A DNA stretch of 64,000 bases. Origin: Rossellomorea marisflavi. Lineage in GTDB: Bacteria > Bacillota > Bacilli > Bacillales > Bacillaceae_B. Made by a program: the position numbers and the translations under genes. The stretch is taken from assembly GCA_003667865.1 (NCBI GenBank), contig CP033051.1, forward strand, positions 817,501 to 881,500, read 5' to 3'. Below are positions 1 through 14,594 of the stretch, in pieces. Below the pieces are notes generated by a model that ran no database searches, had not been told where the DNA came from, and worked only from the letters and a program-made list of their open reading frames with translations. Every line of letters starts with the position of its first letter. Position 1 is the stretch's first letter.

Positions 1-217
1 GAGGTATTTGCTGTGCCCAGAGGTAGTAGTCAATGAAAAATCTTGTGATCATAGACCCTATTGCAATGGTTAGCAGAATGTAAAGTAGTTGTGCTTGAAC
101 AACACGATGTTTCTTAATGATTTTTTCTATTTGTAGAGCCTGTAATGCCCAAAAGGTTAAGGCAAAAAACACAAGATGTAGGAGCATATTAAATAAAGCT
201 TGATGTTCAAATGTCAC
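1..217 (-). CDS. ywzB: DUF1146 (YwzB-like) membrane protein, C-terminus cut by window edge
   Basis: This is an open frame from a GTG at 217 to the window edge, about 72 residues. A strong Shine-Dalgarno (AGGAGG) lies 6 nt before the GTG. Two hydrophobic stretches are visible (roughly residues 8-28 and 45-62), with a basic loop (EKIIKKHR) between them, and the end reads DYYLWAQQIP. This pattern and the position directly downstream of atpC match the small DUF1146 proteins of Bacillus (YwzB). The function of the family is unknown. The identification rests on pattern memory and synteny. Confidence 0.75.
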   Translation of the reverse strand, partial: MTFEHQALFNMLLHLVFFALTFWALQALQIEKIIKKHRVVQAQLLYILLTIAIGSMITRFFIDYYLWAQQIP

Positions 218-396
218 GATGGTCCTCCTATTCGATAAAAATCGACGAACATCATCATTTTATCACATATGGTATATCTATTACATCGTATTTACATATT
301 TTTTAAATTAAATTATGATGACAAAAACCTATACCTATAGTAAACATTAATATATGTTTTCACATTTATAGGTGATAAGGGTTATTGAGGAATAAG

Positions 397-431
397 AAAA
401 ACACCGTGCTCCGTAGGAGAACGGTGTTTTT
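397..431. terminator. Rho-independent terminator of the atp operon
   Basis: AAAAACACCGT (397-407) is the reverse complement of ACGGTGTTTTT (421-431), with a 13-nt loop. The A/T flanks let it act in both directions. It lies 5 bp after the atpC stop codon. Confidence 0.9.
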
Positions 432-435
432 AGTA

Positions 436-858
<423 letters not shown>

Positions 859-862
859 CTAA

Positions 863-2296
<1,434 letters not shown>

Positions 2297-2348
2297 CTAA
2301 CATTTCACTGTTGTGATATAGAAGACTATTGTCATTGTTGTATTATGA

Positions 2349-3212
<864 letters not shown>

Positions 3213-3270
3213 TCACCACCCTTGTTTCATGTTTTAGAACGAATCTAATCTTATAAAAGTGCTACGAACA

Positions 3271-3309
3271 CGTCGAAGTTGTCACAAGAAAGCGACAACA
3301 GCTTCGACG
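3271..3309 (-). other. Intercistronic hairpin between atpA and atpG
   Basis: CGTCGAAG (3271-3278) pairs with CTTCGACG (3302-3309), and TTGTC (3279-3283) with GACAA (3294-3298), leaving a small bulge and a 10-nt loop. No T-run follows in the direction of transcription, so it is not a terminator. It may protect or process the polycistronic mRNA; that role is inferred. Confidence 0.6.
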
Positions 3310-3317
3310 ATTCATTA

Positions 3318-4838
<1,521 letters not shown>

Positions 4839-4853
4839 TCATTTATATGAAAG

Positions 4854-5908
<1,055 letters not shown>

Positions 5909-6005
5909 TCACTCCCTTCAAGAGTCAATGCCTTCTATAGTAACAAATTTGTGTAGTATTCGTTGTTCTGTCTATATGTATAATGTACAGACATGAACAT
6001 AAAGG

Positions 6006-6040
6006 AATGGCGAAGGTTCTCAAGGAATATCTTCGCCATT
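6006..6040 (-). other. Hairpin downstream of atpE
   Basis: AATGGCGAAG (6006-6015) and CTTCGCCATT (6031-6040) form a perfect 10-bp stem with a 15-nt loop, placed between atpE and atpF. No T-run follows on the minus strand, so readthrough is expected. It could stabilise the atpE part of the transcript, which must supply many c subunits per enzyme; this is inference. Confidence 0.65.
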
Positions 6041-6058
6041 TTAGAACTTAGTTAGGTA

Positions 6059-6289
<231 letters not shown>

Positions 6290-6344
6290 TTAGATATATA
6301 AAAAATAATTTAATTTGTGTTCAACTATTGAACAAGTATTTATA

Positions 6345-7061
<717 letters not shown>

Positions 7062-7077
7062 TCACCTCTCTTCCTCG

Positions 7078-7452
7078 CTATTCATTAAATTTTAGCTGTT
7101 GAATCAAATAATCTATCATAATGACGATATAAGGTGTCATTAATCCCATAATCACACTCAGAAGATGGAACTTGTCCGGATATCTCGTTGCAATGATAAC
7201 GGCTAAAATTGCTCCTGCCATCCTCGCTAAAGTCCCTAAGGAACGAATCTTCTTTCCTGCTAACACCGCATCACCAAATCCACTCATTTTTCTCGCCCAT
7301 TGCCAATGACCATACAAGCCTATACTTGTCCCGAGAATTAGTCCTAAAAAAATAGTCTGATAGGAAGTGAAAACCCAGCCGAGGGTATAAATGGAGAGAA
7401 GAGTAAAAATGTACTTGCGATGCCTGTTAAACAATAGTTGAATTTCCGGCAT
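7078..7452 (-). CDS. atpI: ATP synthase protein I
   Basis: This 124-residue protein has four hydrophobic segments and the family traits: position just before atpB, a short Arg/His-rich N-terminus (FNRHRKY) and a GTSIGLYGHW segment. AtpI is known in bacteria as an assembly helper for the c ring. It starts 5 bp after the atpZ-like gene ends. Confidence 0.88.
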   Translation of the reverse strand: MPEIQLLFNRHRKYIFTLLSIYTLGWVFTSYQTIFLGLILGTSIGLYGHWQWARKMSGFGDAVLAGKKIRSLGTLARMAGAILAVIIATRYPDKFHLLSVIMGLMTPYIVIMIDYLIQQLKFNE

Positions 7453-7457
7453 GTAAA

Positions 7458-7679
7458 TTAATCTCCTGAAAAGAATTGTTGAACAGATTTAAGCATTGCC
7501 AAAATTCCGGCAGTAAGACCTAAAAGCAGTCCAATGATAAGAAAAAGTGGTTTGGTTCCCCATATACTATCGAGCCATCTTCCTCCGAAGATCCCGACTA
7601 ATACAGAGCCGACTAATTGTGAAAGAATTGCAGAATATAGAGCCATCGCTTTGAACGGATGTCGATTAAAATCTCTCAT
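7458..7679 (-). CDS. atpZ: AtpZ-like small membrane protein, first gene of atp operon
   Basis: This is a 73-residue, two-helix protein of the AtpZ/AtpI family. The second segment reads PLFLIIGLLLGLTAGILAML. Three in-frame starts exist (GTG 7691, ATG 7685, ATG 7679); 7679 is chosen because GGGG lies 6 nt before it. In alkaliphilic Bacillus a gene of this type precedes atpI and has been linked to Mg2+ uptake or enzyme assembly. Here the c subunit does not have alkaliphile motifs, so only the operon association is certain. Confidence 0.8.
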   Translation of the reverse strand: MRDFNRHPFKAMALYSAILSQLVGSVLVGIFGGRWLDSIWGTKPLFLIIGLLLGLTAGILAMLKSVQQFFSGD

Positions 7680-7798
7680 ATTCATCCCCACATATAGTTA
7701 ATTTGCCTTAATAGGTACGAAAGAATACAGCACTATGTAGAGCGTTTCCAAACCGTTACTTTCAACGTTGAAAACCTTATCATTTCATACCCTTTGTA

Positions 7799-7827
7799 AG
7801 CATACAATAGGGCATTTTGTATGTCAA
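7799..7827 (-). promoter_or_regulatory. Sigma-A promoter of the atp operon
   Basis: On the minus strand a perfect -35 TTGACA (7822-7827) is followed by a 17-bp spacer and -10 TATGCT (7799-7804). The transcript would start near 7792, about 110 bp before atpZ. Confidence 0.8.
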
Positions 7828-8066
7828 TGTGTTGCTGGGAAAAAGTTCACAACCTTACCACGTGTATTGAAGATATGAAGAAAGTTTGTTTATCCTCTTC
7901 AAGTCGTTTCATATCAGTCTTTTTGACACTTTTTTTAAAAGTGTTAATTAAAAAGCACCTTATAGATGTTCACAATTTGCACACATTTACTATTGATTTA
8001 TGTGTTTAAGGAATGTACCTTTGGATTTTAATTATTAAATCAAAGAATAGTTTTTCTGTTAAGTTC

Positions 8067-8244
8067 GTTGCTCTCCGCTGCAGGATACTTGCTTTCCGCG
8101 GGGGCGGGCGGTGAGCCTCCTCACTTCGCTGTGGGGGTCCGTTCCAGTAGGTACGGAACCTTGGTCTCACCAGGGTTGTATGCCTAGCATTCAACATGTC
8201 CCGCTAATCCCGCAGGAGTCAAGTATCCTTCCGCTGCGAGCAAC
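8067..8244. repeat. Structured GC-rich repeat element with inverted ends
   Basis: This 178-bp GC-rich island sits in AT-rich DNA. The ends are inverted: GTTGCTC (8067-8073) and AGGATACTTG (8082-8091) on the left match CAAGTATCCT (8220-8229) and GAGCAAC (8238-8244) on the right. Between these arms, TCCGCTGC occurs on both sides in the same orientation (8074-8081 and 8230-8237). The inside (CTTTCCGCGGGGGCGGGCGG, GAGCCTCCTCACTTCGCTG, CCCGCTAATCCCGCAGGAG) resembles a dispersed intergenic element that I recall from Bacillaceae genomes. It encodes no convincing protein and may form a folded RNA or cruciform. The rest of 7828-8372 holds no gene I can support. Confidence 0.65.
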
Positions 8245-8372
8245 TCTGTAGTTAAAGTTTTGTTAGTTCCTTAACCATACAATGCAATGAGTATCTCTAA
8301 TATTTAACCTTTTCATAATAAAGAACTTCAAAACTAATCATCCACTTAATAGAATATAGCTACTAATCCTTC

Positions 8373-9512
8373 TTAACTAAATGTCTCTGGTCTTTCTGAG
8401 ATTTGTTTGAAATAGTAGCGGATTGCTTGGGTGATTCGGTATGATGCTTGTCCGTCTCCGTATGGGTTTGATGCTTTTGACATTTTTTCATATGCCTCGG
8501 CGTCTGTTAGAAGCTCTTTTGCTAGGTTGTAGATGTTTTCTTCTTCAACACCTGCTAGCTTTAATGTCCCGGCTTCGATTCCTTCTGGACGTTCTGTTGT
8601 ATCTCGTAGAACTAGTACCGGAACTCCTAATGATGGAGCTTCTTCTTGAACTCCACCTGAATCGGTTAAGATAAGGTGAGCTCTTGATGCGAAGTTATGA
8701 AAATCGATTACATCAAGCGGTTCGATTAATTGGATTCTCGGGTCATTTCCAAGTACTTCATTTGCTACTTCACGAACAGCTGGGTTTAAGTGAACCGGAT
8801 AAACAACTTGGACATCGTCATGTTCGTCAACTAAACGCTTAATGGCACGGAACATGTTGCGCATTGGTTGTCCAAGATTTTCACGGCGATGAGCCGTTAG
8901 CAGGATCAAGCGATCATCTCCTACCTTCTTTAATACCTCATGCTCATACTCTTCTTTTACCGTTGTTTTCAGAGCATCAATCGCGGTGTTCCCCGTAATG
9001 AAGATGTGTTCTTCATTCTTGTTTTCGTTTCGTAAATTGTCAGCAGATTTGTTCGTAGGTGCAAAGTGAAGGTCTGCCATGACACCTGTTAGTTGACGAT
9101 TCATTTCTTCAGGGAATGGAGAGTATTTATTCCATGTACGTAGTCCCGCTTCCACATGTCCAACAGCAATCTGGTTATAAAACGCCGCAAGACTCGCAAT
9201 AAATGTTGTCGTTGTATCGCCATGCACAAGCACGATATCCGGCTTTGCATCCTTCATTACACGATCAAGGCCTTCTAGTCCTCTTGTTGTAACATCAATC
9301 AGTGTTTGCCGGTCCTTCATGATGTTTAAGTCATGATCTGGTTGGATGTTAAAAATGTTTAATACTTGATCTAACATTTCTCTGTGTTGCGCTGTTACCG
9401 TTACAATCGTTTCAAAATGCTCAGGATACTTTTTAAGCTCCAGAACAAGCGGAGCCATTTTAATGGCTTCTGGTCTTGTTCCAAAAATCGTCATTACTTT
9501 GATTGGTCTCAT
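8373..9512 (-). CDS. mnaA: UDP-N-acetylglucosamine 2-epimerase (non-hydrolysing)
   Basis: This protein of about 379 residues converts UDP-GlcNAc to UDP-ManNAc, used for wall teichoic acid linkage units. Family motifs are present: FGTRPEAIKMAP near the N-terminus, VHGDTTT, GHVEAGLRT, LLTAHRRENLG and LTDSGGVQEEAPSLG. The ATG at 9512 is chosen over GTG 9521 because AGTAGGTG is well spaced before it. It lies 15 bp after upp and is probably co-transcribed with it. It is distinct from the NeuC-type epimerase of the polysaccharide locus. Confidence 0.95.
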   Translation of the reverse strand: MRPIKVMTIFGTRPEAIKMAPLVLELKKYPEHFETIVTVTAQHREMLDQVLNIFNIQPDHDLNIMKDRQTLIDVTTRGLEGLDRVMKDAKPDIVLVHGDTTTTFIASLAAFYNQIAVGHVEAGLRTWNKYSPFPEEMNRQLTGVMADLHFAPTNKSADNLRNENKNEEHIFITGNTAIDALKTTVKEEYEHEVLKKVGDDRLILLTAHRRENLGQPMRNMFRAIKRLVDEHDDVQVVYPVHLNPAVREVANEVLGNDPRIQLIEPLDVIDFHNFASRAHLILTDSGGVQEEAPSLGVPVLVLRDTTERPEGIEAGTLKLAGVEEENIYNLAKELLTDAEAYEKMSKASNPYGDGQASYRITQAIRYYFKQISERPETFS

Positions 9513-9527
9513 CGTATACACCTACTT

Positions 9528-10157
9528 TTATTTAGTTCCGAACAGTCGATCTCCAGCGTCTCCAAGTCCTGGGACAATATAGCCTTTTTCATTGAGCTTC
9601 TCGTCAAGTGCTGCAATAAAGATATCAACATCAGGGTGAGCTGTTTGAATAGCATCTACTCCTTCAGGACAAGCCACTAAGCACATAAACTTAATGTTTT
9701 TTGCACCGCGTTTTTTTAGTGAGTTGATTGCTTCGACAGCAGAACCACCTGTTGCTAGCATCGGGTCAACTAAAATAAAATCACGCTCTTCGACATCACT
9801 TGGAAGTTTTACATAGTATTCAACTGGCTGTAATGTTTCCGGATCACGGTATAACCCAACATGCCCTACTTTTGCAGCTGGGATCAGCTTTAAAATGCCG
9901 TCAACCATACCGAGGCCTGCACGTAAAATAGGGACAATACCAAGTTTTTTTCCAGCTAATGTTTTTGAATTTGCTTTGCTTACTGGCGTTTCCACTTCAA
10001 TATCTTCTAGCGGAAGATCCCGTGTGATTTCAAATGCCATTAGTGTTGCAATTTCATCAACAAGCTCGCGGAATTCTTTTGTTCCCGTATTTTTATCACG
10101 AATAAATGTTAGTTTGTGCTGAATTAGTGGGTGGTCGAACACATACACTTTTCCCAT
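9528..10157 (-). CDS. upp: Uracil phosphoribosyltransferase
   Basis: This 209-residue cytosolic enzyme of pyrimidine salvage makes UMP from uracil and PRPP. The PRPP-binding loop [11 protein letters not shown] is at residues 130-140, and the C-terminus [18 protein letters not shown] is the uracil-binding signature. Its place downstream of glyA is conserved in Bacillus. Confidence 0.98.
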   Translation of the reverse strand: MGKVYVFDHPLIQHKLTFIRDKNTGTKEFRELVDEIATLMAFEITRDLPLEDIEVETPVSKANSKTLAGKKLGIVPILRAGLGMVDGILKLIPAAKVGHVGLYRDPETLQPVEYYVKLPSDVEERDFILVDPMLATGGSAVEAINSLKKRGAKNIKFMCLVACPEGVDAIQTAHPDVDIFIAALDEKLNEKGYIVPGLGDAGDRLFGTK

Positions 10158-10360
10158 TAGTAAAACGCTCCTTTATGTACCAAAATAGACTCTCTTTACA
10201 CTCTTGACTATTTTACATAAAAGAGTATGCAAGAGCAATAAAGAGTCGAATCTGTGATGGGAATGTAAGGGAATTGTCATATTTGAGGTTTTTTTGTTGG
10301 GGTTTTCTTACCTGTAGTGGTCTATTTTTGTGTAATTTGCGATTTTTTATCGGAGCTGGA

Positions 10361-10443
10361 GCTTTTATTATCGAAAATCGGGATTTATTATCGAAATCGG
10401 GCCTTTTATTATCGAAATCAACACTTTTATTATCAAAAACCCC
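10361..10443. repeat. Short tandem repeat, about four copies of a 20-22 bp unit
   Basis: The unit TTTATTATCGAAA(A)TCGGG is repeated about four times in a row between upp and glyA, with small changes in each copy (the last has TATCAAAAACC). A frame through it on the minus strand would read repeated FDNKS/FDNKR, but this is a by-product of the repeat and not a supported gene. Confidence 0.8.
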
Positions 10444-10459
10444 CAGATAACTACTTTTC

Positions 10460-10508
10460 GACAAAAAACCACAACAAACAAGCCGCAGACAAAGTCATGC
10501 CTGCGGCT
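10460..10508 (-). terminator. Rho-independent terminator of glyA
   Basis: On the minus strand AGCCGCAG (10501-10508) pairs with CTGCGGCT (10481-10488), and a T-rich tract (TTTTTTGTCG) ends near 10460. It lies 12 bp after the glyA stop codon. Confidence 0.8.
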
Positions 10509-10520
10509 CAAACAACTCGA

Positions 10521-11762
10521 TTAACGAGTAGGATACAACTCAAATTTATCAGTCAATGCAGCAACACGAGCACGAGCCTCTTCCAACTTCGCTGCATCCT
10601 CATGATTCTTCAACGTAAAGCCAATAATTGATGCAATCTCATCCATATCTTCTAATCCAAAGCCTCTAGACGTAACGGCAGCTGTTCCAATACGAACTCC
10701 ACTTGTTACAAATGGGCTTTCTGGATCAAACGGGATTGTGTTCTTGTTCACTGTAATGCCGACTTCATCAAGTACTTTTTCCGCAACTTTACCCGTAAGA
10801 CTTAGAGAGCGAAGGTCAATTAGTAGAAGGTGATTGTCTGTACCACCAGATACAAGGTTAAGACCTTCTTTTACAAGTCCTTCACCAAGACGTTTTGAGT
10901 TATCAATAACATTCTGTGCATATTGCTTGAATGAATCTTCTAGAGCCTCACCGAATGCCACTGCTTTTGCGGCAATTACATGCATAAGAGGGCCACCTTG
11001 GATACCAGGGAAGATGGATTTGTCGATTTTCTTCGCCCATTCTTCTTTACAAAGAATCATCCCGCCACGCGGACCACGTAATGTTTTGTGAGTCGTTGTT
11101 GTTACAAAGTCAGCGTAAGGAACTGGGTTTGGATGTAGGCCTGCTGCAACTAGACCGGCAATATGAGCCATATCAACCATTAAGTATGCGCCAACCTCGT
11201 CAGCGATTTCACGGAACTTCGCGAAATCAATCGTTCTTGGATACGCACTTGCTCCCGCAACAATCAGCTTTGGTTTATGTTCAAGTGCTTTTTGACGTAC
11301 ATCTTCATAGTTAATGGTTTGTGTATCAGCATCAACACCATACTCTACAAAGTTATATTGAACTCCACTGAAGTTCACCGGGCTACCATGTGTTAAATGG
11401 CCACCATGAGAAAGGTTCATTCCAAGAACGGTGTCACCTTGCTCAAGGATTGTGAAGTATACTGCCATATTCGCTTGCGCTCCAGAGTGAGGCTGAACAT
11501 TTGCGTGTTCTGCACCAAACATTTCTTTCGCGCGATCTCGTGCAATGTTTTCAACAACGTCAACATGCTCACAGCCACCATAATAACGACGACCTGGATA
11601 CCCTTCAGCATATTTGTTTGTTAACACGCCACCCTGTGCTTCCATTACAGCTTCACTAACAAAGTTCTCCGATGCAATTAACTCGATATTCTTACGTTGA
11701 CGCGTTAACTCATCCTGCATTGCCTCAAATAATTTTGGATCCTGCTTTGAAATCATACTCAT
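10521..11762 (-). CDS. glyA: Serine hydroxymethyltransferase
   Basis: This 413-residue PLP enzyme interconverts serine and glycine and loads tetrahydrofolate with a one-carbon unit. The PLP lysine is Lys226 in [14 protein letters not shown]. Other signatures are [10 protein letters not shown] near the N-terminus and [14 protein letters not shown]. Two ATGs (11762 and 11756) are both possible starts. Its position between ywlG and upp is the usual Bacillus order. Confidence 0.98.
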   Translation of the reverse strand: MSMISKQDPKLFEAMQDELTRQRKNIELIASENFVSEAVMEAQGGVLTNKYAEGYPGRRYYGGCEHVDVVENIARDRAKEMFGAEHANVQPHSGAQANMAVYFTILEQGDTVLGMNLSHGGHLTHGSPVNFSGVQYNFVEYGVDADTQTINYEDVRQKALEHKPKLIVAGASAYPRTIDFAKFREIADEVGAYLMVDMAHIAGLVAAGLHPNPVPYADFVTTTTHKTLRGPRGGMILCKEEWAKKIDKSIFPGIQGGPLMHVIAAKAVAFGEALEDSFKQYAQNVIDNSKRLGEGLVKEGLNLVSGGTDNHLLLIDLRSLSLTGKVAEKVLDEVGITVNKNTIPFDPESPFVTSGVRIGTAAVTSRGFGLEDMDEIASIIGFTLKNHEDAAKLEEARARVAALTDKFELYPTR

Positions 11763-11871
11763 TCCTCATATCCCCCTTCTGTCAAAAAGCAACCTATATT
11801 TATATGAATCTACCGAAAAAACAAAATACTCTTACATTCTATCATGATTTTCTGTGCAGGGTAAGTGGTAA

Positions 11872-11884
11872 AGGGACGGACCTT
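11872..11884 (+). repeat. 13-bp dispersed repeat AGGGACGGACCTT, copy 1
   Basis: This is an exact copy of a 13-mer found four more times in the window (13287-13299, inverted at 13322-13334, 17078-17090, inverted at 17703-17715). It lies upstream of a decayed CPBP gene. Confidence 0.8.
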
Positions 11885-11918
11885 CCCCGTAGTGCCTCTT
11901 AGTTCTTTTTGCTAGTGA

Positions 11919-12277
11919 GAGTCTAATAGATTCTTTATTGAAGAAATCATATTTCGTTGGGGCATTTTAAGCTTATTCATTTGGCTCGGTCGATTCGTAA
12001 CGGAAGAAATCTCTTCTGTTCTTGTCATCGTTTGTGTCCTGATTGCTAGCCTTTTGTTGCACTGATTCATCTTCCAGGAATTAAAATGATGGGCATTCAA
12101 TCAAGTTTGATTGTCTACACCTATGCAATTGGCGGGAATATGTGGGTAGGATCTTTTTGTGGAATTGCCTTTTGGAAAGCGGGAATCTTTGCAGCGATTA
12201 TCATTCATATCCTGTTTCACTTACTTTGGTTCCCCATCCAAAGACGTTTTCAGAGTTCTTCTACTATAAATCTTTAA
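11919..12277 (+). pseudogene. Decayed CPBP-family intramembrane protease fragment
   Basis: One frame from 11919 reads FFIEEIIFRWGILSLFIWLG, which contains the EExxxR motif of CPBP (CAAX/Abi) glutamic-type membrane proteases, and ends at a TGA near 12063. The next conserved part, LIHLPGIKMMGIQ and the later IIIHILFHLLWFPIQRR with the terminal His motif, continues in another frame up to 12277. So a frameshift lies near 12045-12060, and the N-terminal half is missing because a TGA stands directly upstream in frame. The pieces read in the right order, so one ancestral gene is likely. No function is expected. Confidence 0.7.
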
Positions 12278-12332
12278 AATAATCCCTATAAAAAGTGGAT
12301 AAAATAACCTAATAAGTAGGACAATATTCTCA

Positions 12333-12362
12333 TTGTAGAATTTTGTCGAATGGTAGTATAGT
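12333..12362 (+). promoter_or_regulatory. Sigma-A-like promoter with an internal Spo0A-type box
   Basis: TTGTAG (12333-12338) and TATAGT (12357-12362) are spaced by 18 bp. A perfect 0A box, TTGTCGAA, lies at 12343-12350 inside the spacer, a position that would suit repression by Spo0A~P. The same run TGTAGAATTTTGTCG recurs at 21821-21835 before a RiPP-island gene. Confidence 0.6.
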
Positions 12363-12401
12363 AAGAATAACAATACGCGGGATCTACTTGGAGGGGTTAT
12401 A

Positions 12402-12632
12402 ATGTCAAAGGACCTGAGACATGAACGGTCAGCACTTGGCGAACAAGGTGAGCACTTGCTGCAAAAGCTCAATGATTACAGAAAAACAAATGAAAATGAT
12501 TTAACAAAAGACACAAATGCGTTATTTACAGAACGTTTATCTCAACTAGACGTTACTTCACTCAGTATAGATGAACTAGAAGAAATCTACCAAAACTGTA
12601 TGGATGAAGTAGCGAACAAGCATGTAAACTAA
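12402..12632 (+). CDS. Small hydrophilic protein of unknown function
   Basis: This 76-residue, charged protein has no membrane segment or Cys. It has a strong Shine-Dalgarno (GGAGGGG, 7 nt before ATG), its own promoter with a Spo0A-type box, and a terminator after it, so it looks like a real single-gene unit. The sequence (start MSKDLRHERSALGEQGEHLL) is mostly helical by composition. I do not recognise the family. The 0A box suggests a change of expression at the onset of sporulation. Confidence 0.8.
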   Translation: MSKDLRHERSALGEQGEHLLQKLNDYRKTNENDLTKDTNALFTERLSQLDVTSLSIDELEEIYQNCMDEVANKHVN

Positions 12633-12709
12633 CCAATTTGTTAAAAGGAAGATCGTACCTGAGGGTCGCAGTTCAGTTTAGGAATACACAATTAGAAAAG
12701 CAATGTTTG

Positions 12710-12750
12710 TAGCATACGAACTCTCAACAAATTCGTATGCTATTCTTTGT
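12710..12750 (+). terminator. Rho-independent terminator
   Basis: TAGCATACGAA (12710-12720) and TTCGTATGCTA (12732-12742) form a perfect 11-bp stem with an 11-nt loop, followed by TTCTTTGTT. It ends the 12402-12632 unit. Confidence 0.85.
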
Positions 12751-12871
12751 TGATGAACTAATGATTGGGTGCAACTGGCTTTTCATTCTTATAGATGGAA
12801 TTCGTTAACTATCTGAGAGGTTCGAACTTCCCTTCAACTGAGCCCTGCCTACAAAAAAGTAATGTGGTGAA

Positions 12872-13049
12872 GGACATTTATTCCGCTATTCCCCTAAATA
12901 TCGCTCTTTTCAAAGTGCTAACGGACATTTATTCCGTTATTATCATATTCCAGTAGAAGAATGGCACTGATTTTGTAAAATAGAGGAACAGATGTCCGCT
13001 TAGACCCAAAATTCTTTGTTTTATGCTAAATTAACGGAATAAATGTCCG
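12872..13049. repeat. Dispersed 14-17 bp repeats (GGACATTTATTCCG family) in a gene-free stretch
   Basis: GGACATTTATTCCG occurs at 12872-12885 and again as ACGGACATTTATTCCGTTAT at 12921-12940. An inverted copy, AACGGAATAAATGTCCG, is at 13033-13049. The sequence is half palindromic (CGGA...TCCG). The whole gap 12751-13286 has no open frame with a credible start and is best seen as intergenic repeat-rich DNA. Confidence 0.75.
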
Positions 13050-13286
13050 CATGCCGCATGCCATATGGCGTATTCTCCATCACACCAATCATATCCTATT
13101 CCTATTTCCCATTCCTTTAGTGAAACAAGCATTTAGGAAATAACACATATCTTATAAAATAGGCAACGAAGAAAAGCTGTGTTTTTAACAGTGACTCAAT
13201 CCACAATTACACCAAAAAGCAGCCCTTGTTGGACTGCTACTGCTATTTTCACAATTTTGTCCACCAATACTGAACTACCTAATCTA

Positions 13287-13334
13287 AGGGACGGACCTTC
13301 CTTGTTTATTAGGTTCAGACCAAGGTCCGTCCCT
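13287..13334. repeat. Inverted pair of the 13-bp AGGGACGGACCTT repeat
   Basis: AGGGACGGACCTT (13287-13299) and its exact reverse complement AAGGTCCGTCCCT (13322-13334) flank a 22-bp loop just after the ywlG stop codon. It can form a perfect 13-bp hairpin and could stop transcription weakly, but no T-run follows on the minus strand. Confidence 0.8.
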
Positions 13335-13337
13335 CTT

Positions 13338-13880
13338 CTATTCGTAGCGGGCTCGGTGGCCGCCGATGAGCTTGGGTCTTGTTTTGGCGAGAGTGACGTG
13401 GGCTTCTCCGAGATTTTTCTGTGATACCCGGATTGGTACTGCAACGTGTTTTAGGTGCATGCCGATGAATGTATCGCCGATATCAATACCAGCATCTGCT
13501 TTGATATGCTCGACAATGACTGGTTCATCAAACGAGTGATATGCTTGTGTGGCCATTGCACCACCTGCTTCTCGTATAGGCACAACCGTTACTTCATCCC
13601 AGCCATAGTGCTCTGCCGTTTTGCGCTCTAGTACAAGAGCACGATTGAGATGCTCGCATGATTGAAAGGCTAGATGAATGGAATGTTTCTCAGCAAATGC
13701 CTTGAATTCTTGAAAAAGCATCTTTGCTACTTCGATTGTTCCGGATGTACCGATCCTCTGTCCCATTACCTCAGATGTCGAGCAACCTATCACAAATACA
13801 TTTCCTGATTTTAATGGAACCTGTTGCTCAAAGTCTTCTAAAATTTCCTGGAGTTGTTTTTGAATCTCTGAAATTTCCAC
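13338..13880 (-). CDS. ywlG: TIGR01440 / UPF0340 family protein (YwlG-like)
   Basis: This 180-residue cytosolic protein of unknown function keeps its usual place between rpiB (ywlF) and glyA. Recognisable segments are [20 protein letters not shown] near residues 28-47, the [13 protein letters not shown] stretch near 80-92, and a conserved C-terminal half rich in Gly and Thr ([21 protein letters not shown]). Its start lies 40 bp after rpiB ends, so the two are probably co-transcribed. Confidence 0.9.
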   Translation of the reverse strand: MEISEIQKQLQEILEDFEQQVPLKSGNVFVIGCSTSEVMGQRIGTSGTIEVAKMLFQEFKAFAEKHSIHLAFQSCEHLNRALVLERKTAEHYGWDEVTVVPIREAGGAMATQAYHSFDEPVIVEHIKADAGIDIGDTFIGMHLKHVAVPIRVSQKNLGEAHVTLAKTRPKLIGGHRARYE

Positions 13881-13920
13881 CTTGTTCCCTCCTACTTAAG
13901 GACATTACTTCGTATGGAAT

Positions 13921-14367
13921 TTAAAGATTTTTTTCTTCGTACTCAGTTATTTTCCCAATACGATTCGCATGACGACCGCCTTCAAATTCTGTTCCAAGCC
14001 ATGTCTTCACAATTTCTAAAGCAAGTCCTGGACCGATTACACGTTCACCCATTGCGATCATATTGCTGTCATTATGCTCACGAGTCGCCTTGGCACTAAA
14101 CACATCATGAACTAGTGCGCAACGAATCCCTTTTACTTTATTAGCTGAAATACTCATCCCAATACCTGTACCACAAATAAGAATACCACGGTCAAATTCT
14201 CCACTTGCAACCTTTTCTGCAACCGGTAGTGCATAGTCAGGATAGTCGACAGATGTTTCACAATCACATCCGAAATCTTCAAATTCTATATTCAAATCCT
14301 TTAACAAAGCCTTTATTTCTTCACGAATGTTTAACCCACCGTGATCCGACGCAATAGCTACCTTCAT
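13921..14367 (-). CDS. rpiB: Ribose-5-phosphate isomerase B
   Basis: This 148-residue RpiB/LacAB sugar isomerase interconverts ribose 5-phosphate and ribulose 5-phosphate. Motifs: IASDHGG at residues 4-10, the catalytic-Cys loop ILICGTGIGMSISANKVKGIR and ALVHDVFSAKATREHND. The C-terminus is typical of Bacillus YwlF. It is the first gene of the rpiB-ywlG pair. Confidence 0.95.
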   Translation of the reverse strand: MKVAIASDHGGLNIREEIKALLKDLNIEFEDFGCDCETSVDYPDYALPVAEKVASGEFDRGILICGTGIGMSISANKVKGIRCALVHDVFSAKATREHNDSNMIAMGERVIGPGLALEIVKTWLGTEFEGGRHANRIGKITEYEEKNL

Positions 14368-14594
14368 CTATATACTCTCCTTCGTAACTCTATTTCCTTC
14401 ATTTTTACATATTTCCCGTGAAATATAAAGTTTTGGTGATTCTATTTCTATGACTTAGGTGACTGTCCCTTACGCTTTATTAGACGCATTCTTTGCTATT
14501 ATTTCCTATATTTTCATTTACATTAGTTCGTTATCAGAATATAATTCTTAATAGAGAATATTATATTCTTAATAATGTTTCTCCTGGTGGGGGG

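Noticed and set aside
7821..8009. 62-codon plus-strand frame opposite the atp promoter
   Set aside because: No Shine-Dalgarno, and it overlaps the clear -35 element of the atp promoter.
8006..8197. 63-codon minus-strand frame across the GC-rich repeat element
   Set aside because: It runs through the repeat arms, has no ribosome site, and its composition (Arg/Pro-rich) is a by-product of the GC-rich repeat.
10213..10464. 83-codon minus-strand frame with FDNKS repeats
   Set aside because: The repeated residues come from the 20-22 bp tandem DNA repeat; there is no ribosome site and it overlaps the glyA terminator.
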